Shown piece after piece: positions 34,301-44,300 of a stretch of 64,000 bases of DNA. Origin of the DNA: Micractinium sp. NFX-FRZ (taxonomy: Eukaryota; Chlorophyta; Trebouxiophyceae; Chlorellales; Chlorellaceae). Position 1 is the stretch's first letter, and each line of letters opens with the position of its first letter. The notes under the pieces are model-generated. The model did not search any database, was not told where the DNA came from, and was given only the letters and a program-made list of their open reading frames with translations. Where the stretch lies: contig JAPTJF010000017.1 in assembly GCA_029339195.1 (NCBI GenBank), positions 62,001 through 126,000 of the forward strand, read 5' to 3'. The position numbers and the translations under genes were made by a program.

Positions 34301-37300
34301 ACATTAGATTCGATGGAAACAAAACGATGTGTACATTAGATTCGATGGAAACAAAACGATGTGTACATTAGATTCGATGGAAACAGAACGACGATGACGA
34401 GGGGGGAAACAGGTGGCTGGTGCGTCTTAACAGCTGGGGCAGCGCCTTGCCCTCGCTCTCCACAACCAACAGCGTGGGCTGCGGTGCTCGCTGCTGCCGT
34501 GCTTCAACAAGATGTTCCCAGTCTCCCCACCACACCAGAACATAACGCCTTCAAGCCCACAATCCACTCAACCCCTGGCAGAGCCACCTGGAGTGTTTGC
34601 TTTAGTCAGATGTTTCTACACACCAGTCCCCCCACCACACCAGACCACAATAAGTTGAACCCACCCTCCCCCTCACCCCACCCCAGTCCCCCGCCACACC
34701 AGACCACAACGCGTTTAACCCTCACCCCACCCCACCCCACCCCCTGGCAGAGCCACCTGGAGTGCCGGCTGTGGAACGACATCTTTGTGGAGAGTCAGCG
34801 CATGCTGGGCATCCCCAACGGTGAGAGGGCTCTGGGGGGAGCGCGGGGAGGGTGGAAGGCCCGGGGGGGCTTCAGGGCGGGGAATGGCGAGGCGGCGGCG
34901 GCGGCGGCGCTGCATGTATGGTGAGCACAGCTGTAGGGCCCCTCCCGCTGGGATCCGGGTTGTGGCCTGAAGGCCGGTCCACACAAACCCTGTAGGATGC
35001 AATTGTACAGGGTGCAATTTTGTATGCATGTAACTACCCAAAGCACACAGATTCAAAACCGAATTCATACTCCCGTTGGTTGAGCGGAGTTGCGGGGTCC
35101 CCTCTGGCTTGCCCCTCAACCAGCCACCCTTTGCACACCCCTTGCATCCGTCCATGCTCACCCCCTTGCCCCCCACCACGCTGCCCCACCACAACCCACC
35201 CCACCCCGCAGGCACCATCAAGGGCACCTGCCTGAATAATAAAATTGCGTAGGCCCTGAACCTTGAGCCTCAAACCACCCCACCCCGCAGGCACCATCAA
35301 GGCCACCTGCCTGATTGAGACGCTGCCCGCCGCCTTTGAGATGCACGAGTTCCTGTATGAGCTCCGGGACCACTCGGCGGGTGGGTGCACTACTCACTTA
35401 AAGTTCGTCACTGGGAGGGGTGACCATGGGTGGGGTGATCTGACGGGGCGCTGAGCTGGCGCTGCACTGGATGAGCTGGCGCGGCAGGGAGTGGGACAGG
35501 GGGTGGCAGGGGTGGGGGAGAGTGGGGGGAGAGTGGGGTTGAATGCTGGGCGGCGGTGCTGCTGAGCTGGCGCTGGCGTGCCCGGCTTGCAGGCAGGTCG
35601 CTAGCGGAAGTGGGTGGTGGGCTGTAGCGGGGTGCACGCCGTGCTTCACCCCTCTCAGACCCCTAAGCCAAGTGCTGAAGCAGCTGCGCACCGCCTCCCC
35701 TTCCCCCGTGCTGCAGGCCTCAACTGCGGGCGCTGGGACTGTGAGTCGACGCCAGCGTGTGTGGCCAGCCGGATTGCACGCCCGTCAGCTGTGCCCTTGC
35801 GCCCTGACCTGGCCTGCGCTGCCGGGTCGGCGATTGTGCGCCGGCAGCACTGCAAGCCCCCACTTGCCTGCTCGCACGGCCCGCCTTTCCACGCCTTGTT
35901 ATGCTACTAAGTCGCAGTGCCCACTCTCCCGCCACGCCTGCAGACATGTTTTCCTTCATCAAGACCCTGCGCTCAGACCCCAGGTGGGTGGATTGGCAAT
36001 AGCTTGATCCTGAGACAGAGAGTGTGTGTGTGTGAATGTGTGTGATTGGACAGCCCGCTGTGAGCCCCGGAGTGCAGCCGCCGCATGCTGCATGCTCCCG
36101 CAGCGCGTGTGGCAAAATGGCCCAGCGCCTGCCATGGATTGCTGCTGCTCCATGATCCGCGCTCGCGCCTGTGCCTGGCAGCCGCTTCTGCCGCTGTTTC
36201 ATTCCGATTTCCTTTCCCGCTAAAATCCAGTAGCAAGGGTCACGTCCATCCCCATGCCAAGCCTCAATGTCTCCCTCTTCCCCGTGCCTGCTTGCTTGCC
36301 TACCTGCAGCCGTATCTTCCCCGACCGCGGCCTGGTGGGCATGGACCAGCCCTTCCTGCGGGCATACACCCAGGTCGGTGGGTACAGTAGGTGTAGGGCC
36401 TCTGGGTTTGGTTGCCAGGTTGGGGGGCAGGGGAGGGAGGGTGATGGCGGAGGGCAGTCGGTTGTCAGGCAACCCAACCTAGGCGTTTGGTCGCGCCGTG
36501 GTGCCGCTGGGCCCAGCCATTGGCGTGAAGAGTGTGCCTCTTGGCAGTCCTTGTAGCGGCTGCGCTTCCGTCCCCACCCCTCCTGACATGCAGCCGGTGA
36601 CTTGCCTCGGGGCAAGCCAAGCGCAGCGACCTGTCAATGGCACTCGGGGCAAGGGGATACACGTATCGCCAGCGCTCGGGTTGCATGTTGACCATGACTC
36701 GAATGTTTTTTCTTCTTCTCTTCCCTGCAGCTGGTGATCCAGACCTGCCACAAGCGCGGGGTGCACGCCATTGGCGGCATGAGTGCCCTCATCCCGGTGA
36801 AGGGAGACGAGGCCAAAAACCAGGTGGGGCAGCGGGTGTAGGGTGCGCCCTCGCCAGATGCAGTGGGCGGATGGGCACAAACTGTGGGCACAGACGGAGA
36901 GGCAGCAGGGCACAATGAAACCTGTGGGTCTCCCTCTTCGACTCTGTCCTGCCGGCCTCTCTGCACCCATCCCCTCCCCCTGCCCCTCCCCGTTTTCTGT
37001 TTCCCGGCTTTCCAGGCCGCGTTTGAGAAGGTGCGGGTGGACAAGCTGCGGGAGGTGACCGACGGGCACGACGGTACCTGGTGAGAAAGGGGTGGGCGGG
37101 GCGGTGGGAAGGTGGGCGGGTGGGCGGGTGTTGTGCCGTGTGAGGAAGGGGTGCCGGGGTGGGTGGGCACGCCGGCAACTGGCGAGCAGGGCAGGGCAGG
37201 GCAGAGCAGGGCAGGGCACTGCCTGGCGGGGTGCATGGTTTCGTGTGTTGAAGAAGCCGCAGCGAGCAACGCAGCCGTGGTAGGCAGCATAGCGCGCAGC

Positions 37301-40243
37301 CTTGGTGGCAGGGTGGCAGACCTGAGGGGCGGGTTGAAGAGCTCACGCACACATCTAAGCGCAAGGTCACGATCCCACAATTCCCTCCCCATGATACCCC
37401 TGCAGGGTGGCGCACCCCGGGCTGATCCCTATTGCCAAGCAGGTGAGAGTCCCCTGCTGCCCCTGCCTGCGTGACCTGCTGCCAGCCCTGTCCTCTGCCG
37501 TTTCGTGCCTTTTCCTTGCTGCCGTGTTGCCTGCCTGCCGCGCTGTCACGCCTTCCTGCCGCTGCACGCGTGCCGTCCACCGACGTCGCTGCTGCCACGA
37601 GCGCTGCCGCTTGTGTTGGGTGCGATGTCCCTGCCTCGCCACTGCAACTCCATCCTTCGCCCGCTCCCCATGCCTAACCCTTCCCCGTGCACCCCCTCTC
37701 CCGCCATCACCCCCCTGCCCTTCTTCTTCTGACAGGCATGTGCCCAGCACGTGCAGGGCATCGACCAGCATGGCGTTAGGCCACCGACTAGCTAGCCACT
37801 GCACCTCATCCCTCTTAAGTGCTCTCTTTCACACACACTGCCCCTCTGCAGGCGTTTGACCAGCACATGAAGGGCCCCAACCAGATTGCCTCCAAGCTGC
37901 GGGAGGACGTACGGGGCAGCCAGGAGGAGCTGCTCAAGGTGCGGGGGGAGATCTATAGAGTTTCCCTGGGGCGGGGCAGTACCAATCAAATAAGTACAGT
38001 TGTTGCTACTGGACGACAAAGTTGTGCATGACCCGAAAGCAGCTCAAGCGGCCATGGGGCAGTGCTCCAGGTGGCGGGAGATCCTAAATACTTGCCCTGG
38101 GCCGGGAAAGGGACGGGCAGGGCTGGCTGGGAGCGCAAGAGCCGCCTGCTGGGTGGGTGGTGTGCAGGCCAGCCAGGAGGAGTTGATCACGCAGGTGAAG
38201 TCTGTCTTTGGGCCAGGGAAAGGCTGGCCCGTCACGTCATCATCACTTCCGCCTCGGTCCCACCCACCACGCGTCCCCCGCTCTCGCATGCTTCTCACGC
38301 CCTCCCCCCTCCCCCATGTGCAGGTGCCCACGGGGCCGCGCACGCTGGGCGCGCTGCGCAACAACATCAGCGTCTCCATCCAGTGAGTGACAGCAGGGGA
38401 CGGGGGGGTGACACAGGTGTATATACAGTGTGGAGGCGCGGGCGACGGACCGGGGCAGCATGCGGCGCAGCGTTCCCCCGCCATGCTTCCCCGCCGCCGC
38501 CCCCTACGCCTTCTCCCCCCAGCCTCTGACCTTGCACTTCTCTCACCCTCATCCCTCCTTGCCATGCTGTCCCCGCCGTGCCCCGCCCTGCCCTGCCCTG
38601 CCCCGCCCTTCCCCCCCTGAAGGTACCTGGAGGCCTGGCTGGGCGGCAACGGCTGCGTGCCGCTGCACAACCTGATGGAGGATGCGGCCACCGCGGAGAT
38701 CAGGTGGGCGTGGGCTGGGTGGGGGCCGCCTTGCTCGTCTGTTTTCCTGTCTGTTTCCTTGCTTGCAGTAGTGGCAGCGGCAGGGGCCCATTGCTCGGGC
38801 AGAGGGCTGCGCCATGGTGTGACCGCCCCTACCTCCTACTGCACCCCACAAACTGATAGGGTTTAAGGGTTTAAACCCTACCCTAAAGTCCTCCAACCCC
38901 GCCTGTCCCTTGCAGCCGTTGCCCTGTCTGGCACCCCCTACAGGTTGCTTGCTCTCCCCCTGCAGCCGCTCCTCTGTCTGGCAGTGGCTGCGCTACGGCG
39001 TGACACCCCCTTTTCCTTGCTCCCCTCCCTGCAGCCGCTCCTCCGTCTGGCAGTGGCTGCGCTACGGAGTGACGCTGGATGACGGGCAGGCGCTGACGGT
39101 GGACAAGGTCAACATGGAGATCCAGCGGGAGATGGATGGGCTGCGGAAGCAGGTGAGGTTTTGGGGTGTGTTGGGGGGATGTTTGCACCCAGAAGTGAGG
39201 GTTGGCAAGGTCACACAGAGATTCAGTGCATTGCAGGCAGGTGAGGTGCGGTGCTGCTGTGCAGTGTGGGTAATGGTGGGAAACGAATGGGTGTCGTTTG
39301 AGAAGCGGGGGCGGGCAAGGTTGGCATGGAGCTCTGTGGCCGTGTTGTGTGTCGTGAGGAAAGTGCAGGGGAGCGGGGCTCACTGTGCTTGCAAGATTGG
39401 TGGGGCGGCTGGCAGGCTGGGGTCGCTGTCTGCTTTGCCAGGCCGTGTCTTGAGGTGGGCGTGGCGCGCTTTGCCAGGGGCCCCAAGCCCTGCCTGCGTT
39501 CGTTACTCCCCAGCTGACCCGCTGCGCTGTGCTGTGCTGTGTCGTGCTGTGCCAGGTGGGCGAGGCGCGCTTTGCCACGGGCCACTTCCTGGAGGCTGCC
39601 TTCCTCTTCAAGCTCATGGTCACCAGCACGGAGCTGCAGGCAAGGCCAGCAAGCAGCGTTTTTTTTGTCATCCAGCCTTACGCAGCACCGGTCACAGAGC
39701 CTCAAACACAAAGGCACGGCAGACACGTCTGCGCTTTGCTGTCAGTTGGAAGGTGGCTCGGTGTCCAGCGCTTGTGACTGCTCAGCGCCAGTGGCTTGAA
39801 ATTGCCTGGGGGCCTGGTGAGCTGCGCGTGCTCCCCTGCGCCCAGTCTGCCTGCCTTCTTCACGACCATTCTCACCGCGTCGCTGCCCTAGCGCTCTCCA
39901 CCCTGGGTGCCCGCAGGACTTTCTCACCCTCCCTGCGTATGACATTTTGGTGGCCACGGGTGGGTGGGGTGGTGCAGGGTTTGTGGGTAGGTGCCTGCTG
40001 CTGTGTGTGAGGTGGGGCTGGCACTGCCTCTTCTCCTTTTGGCATGCGCATGCTGGCCATGGGTGGGTGGGGTGGGGTGGGTTTATTGGGTGGGTGGGGT
40101 GCCTGTTGTGTGTGAGGTGGGTCTGGCTCTGCACCGGCGCCACCTCACGTCCTTTGTCATGCTCGTTGGTGTCCACAGAATTCGGGCCCACCTACGGCGC
40201 GCCCCAGGCAGGCGGCGCCACCGGCGCACGCAGCCGGATGTGA
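31392..40243 (+). CDS. MLS: Malate synthase (glyoxylate cycle), peroxisomal
   Basis: Makes malate from glyoxylate and acetyl-CoA. Twenty-two exons (31392-31501, 32008-32110, 32288-32397, 32679-32751, 33346-33452, 33812-33861, 34190-34284, 34751-34820, 35291-35380, 35717-35740, 35944-35983, 36310-36373, 36731-36823, 37016-37080, 37406-37442, 37852-37938, 38324-38382, 38623-38703, 39035-39152, 39556-39639, 39917-39959, 40179-40243) join in phase to 555 residues, the usual plant length. Family blocks: [52 protein letters not shown], the signature [31 protein letters not shown] and [13 protein letters not shown] with the catalytic acid. The C-terminus is SRM, a PTS1-like tripeptide. Exon 10 is a 24-nt microexon inside the signature. 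Intron 20 has a GC donor (39640). The introns carry many copies of exon ends. Confidence 0.97.
32828..33045 (+). repeat. Copies of the exon 4 donor region in malate synthase intron 4
   Basis: The sequence around the exon 4 end (donor after 32751) recurs with donor-like junctions near 32842 and 33031, each followed by a G/T-rich tract and, in the unit, GCCATGTTT. The copies are degenerate and lie in the intron. Confidence 0.6.
34297..34392. repeat. 32-bp tandem repeat, three copies, malate synthase intron 7
   Basis: Three copies of a 32-bp AT-richer unit (34297, 34329, 34361) differ by only a couple of bases. The unit has no resemblance to the neighbouring exons, unlike other repeats in this gene. 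Confidence 0.9.
38168..38194 (+). other. Candidate 27-nt cassette exon, echo of exon 16 end, malate synthase intron 16
   Basis: A 27-nt stretch bounded by GTGCAG and GTGAAG splice motifs reads ASQEELITQ in the phase shared by exons 16 and 17. It copies the SQEELLK end of exon 16. Inclusion would add nine residues without a frameshift. Malate synthases of other organisms do not need it, so it is either a rare isoform or a decoy. Confidence 0.4.
38857..38887. repeat. Telomere-like inverted repeat in malate synthase intron 18
   Basis: A 31-base AT-rich island holds TTTAGGG-type motifs on the left and CCCTAAA-type motifs on the right, meeting at GGGTTTAAACCC. It is an imperfect palindrome of plant-type telomere units. 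Confidence 0.7.
38911..39034 (+). repeat. Two upstream copies of the exon 19 acceptor and exon start, malate synthase
   Basis: Acceptor copies precede 38916 (short, diverged) and 38966 (nearly identical to the real one before 39035). The copy at 38966 encodes [14 protein letters not shown] again and stays open into exon 19, 69 nt downstream. Confidence 0.8.
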
Positions 40244-41346
40244 GCAGTGAGAGCAGCCAGTCGGCCGTCGCCACAGCTGTGTGCAAGCCGCAGCCAGTCA
40301 CCCGTTGGTCGCCCAGCAGTTGGCCACCACTCGAGGCCAGCCAACCGGCGAGACCGCTGGTGCCAGCAGCGCGCTGGCGGACGCCAAACCGGTTGGCCAG
40401 CCAGTTCCGGCTGTGGGCAGTCGGAGCGGCCAAGCGCCATGTAGGACGGTCACCTCTGTTCTAAGGCGCCGCAATGAGAGATGCCGAGTTGGAAGACAGC
40501 CAAATGCAACGCCTGTACAGCAGCCTGCCCATGTAGCCCATGCAACACGCATCTCCTCTGCTCCTTTGAGACAAATTTCCCTGCTGCCTCGCAATCATGA
40601 CCCCGATCTTCGCAGTTGGTGTGCACCTAAATTAGCGCTGGGATGTCTGCACCTGAACTAGCGCCTAGCGATGTATGTCCCCCCTATGCCCTTGCATGCC
40701 CTTTCATATAGCCTCACCATCCTACCGTGGATGCCACCTGTAGCGAACACGCCCTCACGTGTAATGTAGCGACTTGCCAGGCACGCACACACGCCGGGGA
40801 GAATTGAGAGAGGGAAGCAGCAATGAGAGCATGCATGCTCCCCTGTCCACGATGTCAAAGTTCAAAAGGGAGATGTGGCAAACAACGTGCCGCAGTCAGC
40901 GCGCCTTTCTGCCACCGTGCCTGCCGGCGCCGGCGCCGACCGGCGTGCCCAGCGACCGCCAGATGGAGCGCCTCGCTGTCAGTGCCGCGCCCCAAGCTTG
41001 ATGTGGCTCCAGCATCACCTGCGGTCTGCAGCGAGCAAGCTGGGCCCGCTCCTCGAGCTGCCTGCGCACAACCCCAGCCCTCACTCTTTGACCGGGGTGT
41101 CGCTGATGTGGGAGGGGTCGCTCGAGGGGGGTTTCTTTCTGTTTTTCTTTTTTTAAATTTTTGCACGCCTGTGTTGGACAAAAGAAAGGGAGGGCAATGA
41201 CATGTTGGGTAGAGAATCTATAATCAGATCTGTTGGGGACGTCAGTCGCCGGCGCTGCAGCCGCAGCAGCACTCTCCCGCCGTTCATTGTACTGCCACCT
41301 CCGCAGCGTGCCGCTCGTTCTCCAGCGGCTACCCCACTCCTTCAGC
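40244..41346. other. Convergent 3' region between malate synthase and the SNF2 ATPase
   Basis: About 1.1 kb holding both 3' UTRs. A TGTAA at 40760-40764 is the best poly(A) candidate for malate synthase. No gene was supported. Confidence 0.4.
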
Positions 41347-44300
41347 TCACAGCGCTGCCGCCTTGCCTGCCGCCCGCCGCTCCTTCTCCTCCTTGTACGC
41401 CCGGGTGAGGCGCTCGGCGCGCCGCCGCAGCCGCTCCACCGCGTGCCTGTCAAAGTAGCCCCCTGACTCGGCCTGCTTGATGGCCAGCAGGGTGTCCATG
41501 AGCGACTGCTTGAGCTCACGCAGCGAGGGTGGTGGCTGGGCGGCTGCCTGGCCCTCCTGCCCCCGCAGCTGCTGACCCTGCTGCGCCTGCTGCGCCGGGC
41601 GTGCGTGCTGTGGAGCCTGCTGGGACACCTGCTGTGGGGCCTGCTTGGCGGCAGGAGCGCGCACCTGCTGCTGCGCGGGCGGCTGCGCGGGCAGCTGGGT
41701 TCGGATGGGTGCAGCTGCCACGGCCGGCGCTGCGCTGCTGCGGGAAGGTCCAGCGCCTGCCTGATCTGCCGTGCGTGCTGCTGGTGCTGCGTCGCCTGCA
41801 GGCCCACCGAAGGACAGCGCCCTGCCGCCGGCGCCAGCACCGTCAGGCTGTGGGGGCATGCCGCTGCCCCAGAGCATGTCACGCATGCGAGTGAACAGAG
41901 GGCTGGCAGCAGGCTTGGATCCAGGGGGTGCTGGCGCGGCAGCTGGTGGGGCAGGCTTGGGGGCAGCGGCTGCAGGCAGCTGTGGAGCAGGAGGCTGCAC
42001 CGCAGGCTGGGTGCCGGCTGCCAGGGGGGCGTTACCCAACGGCAGCGGCACTGCAGCTGCTACCGCCATGATCTTGGTGGCGGTAGTTGTGCTGCTGCTG
42101 CCTCCGGCTGGCCTGCCGGGCTGGGGCGCTGCACTGGTGCTGGGCCGGCCGACAGGCGCTGTGGGCGGCACACCAGCTGCGGTTGACGTGGCGGCCGCGA
42201 CGCCTTTGCCAGCGCCAGCCACCGTTCCTGCCGCTGCTGCAGCGCTGCTGGAGCTGCGTCCTGCTGAGGCGCCGCTGGCTGCCCTCTTTGCCTCTGCCAG
42301 CTCCTGCTCAAGCTCCACAATCTGGCTGCGCACCTGCAGCAGAGCAAAAGCGGGGCACATGGGGATAACTGACGTAATGCACGCCAAACCACTTGTCCGG
42401 ACAGGTGTCCGCCTGGCTCTCCGCCTGCTGTGCCTCTCAGCAGCCTACAGCTTGCCCGACCAGATGTCTGCCCTCCAGCCTGCCTACTATGCCTCTCAGC
42501 AGCCGCACCGCCACGCAGCCATGCGCCCGCCAGCACGCGGTCTGCTGCTCACCCGCTTGCCACCGTCTGCCAGGCCGCTGGAGAGGGAGAGCAAGTGGCG
42601 CTTGCGCTCCAGCAGCTCCTCCAGCTCCTCAATACGCTCCCTGGGACAGGTACAAAGGAGGTAGTGGGGTAGTGGCATTGAGGGGTCAATGGGTGCAATA
42701 CATACAGTACGCCACACATGGATGTGTTGACCTGCCTGCATAGCGAGTCGAGCTGCACCCTGTCGCCCGCCCACCCACAAATGCCGGCACACCCTGTAAC
42801 TGCCCACCCGCCTGCCGCTTCAAGGCACTCACTGCTGCGGGTCCTTGGCCGACCCGGACAGGCGGCGCTGTGTAGGCGAGGGAACTGCTGCCGTCGCGGT
42901 GCCCGCGCCAGCACCGCCCCAGCCGCTGCCAGGGGGGCGGGCTGCCGCCGCAACGGCGGCGGCTGCGCTGCTGCTGCCCCCAGCCCCACTGCCGCTGATG
43001 GTGGCTGCCTTGGCAAACAGATTTGACAGCTCGCTCCCTCCGCTCCACCCCTGGTTGGCTGTTTTGTTAAACACGCCCTTGCGAGGGGAGGTGCCTGCGC
43101 CGGCGGCGCGGGCGCCACCCACGGCTGCGCCGCCCCAGCTGCCGCCACCGGCGCCGCCGCCCGCTGGCGCTGCGGCATGTGCAGTCGTGCTGGCGGCAGC
43201 GGGAGGCGCCTCCCTCTCCTTCTTGCTGAACAGCAGGTCGTGGTCGCTCACACCTACGGCCAGGCGGGGGCGGCGCAGACGAGCAGGCATGGTGGGGCAG
43301 GTGGGCCAAGCACAAGAAGGTGAGCACAGCGGGCACGTCAAGGCAATCAAGCACGGGGCAGCAGCCACACACAGCCGCCCTCGATGGCCTTAAACCTCAT
43401 CAACCCACTGCACATCCTACCCACACATGTCATCCGCCCTGCGTTACCCACCTGCGCAGCTGTCTAGTGTGGCCAGGTACTGCAGGAGGTGGGCCCTCCC
43501 CACCCGTCCACCTCCACACCCTCCACTACCCCAGCCTTCACCTGGCCTCCCATCAACCCCTGCACTGTGCCGCCAAACCCCACAGGCCCACCACGCCCAC
43601 CTGCACAGCAGCCCAGCTTGGACAGGAAACTGCCTGCGCTGCCTGCCCCACCAGCCCAGCCTTCATCAGGCCACCAACAAGCATTTCCTCCGCCCCATCG
43701 ACTTGCCGCCAGTACCCCCAACCCAAGGCCCACCCACCCGCGTAGCAGTCCAGCTTGGCCAGGTACTGCAGGTGGCGCGTGAGCTCGGGGGTCTCGCGCC
43801 GCTGGTGCGCATGCATGTCGTGCAGCTCGCGCTGCGTGCTGGAGGACTGGCACTCGGAGAGGTCGAGGCGGAAGAGGTCGCGCAGGTCCTGTGCAGGGGT
43901 GGGGTGGAGCAAGGTGGGGTTATGAAAGGATGGATGCGGCAGGGTTGAATGCGACAGGTGGCATGTGCAATGTGGAAGTCAATACATGTGAGGGTAGGGT
44001 GCCCCAAGGCGTTGACCGCAGTGGGAGGCATGAGGGCTGCAGATCGAGCGAAGGCCCGCTCTGCATGCCACCGCAGAGGCACCGAAATGCCCTGGCCCCC
44101 GCGGACATGCCTGCTGGGCAAAGTAGCGGAACTGCTCGCCCTCCTCCATGCCGGTGCGCGACAGGCCGCCCTTGAAGACCTGCAGGCGAGGCAGGGGACG
44201 TGAGAGGGGCGGTGCCATTCAGCACACGCAGGCCAGAAGGTGAACACGGCGGCACTCTACACTCCAGGAGCCATGCTGCTTGAATGCTGCTGCCCTCCGC

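Noticed and set aside
38910..40010. 366-codon read-through frame in malate synthase
   Set aside because: It contains exon 19 but continues through introns 19 and 20; conserved protein sequence requires splicing.
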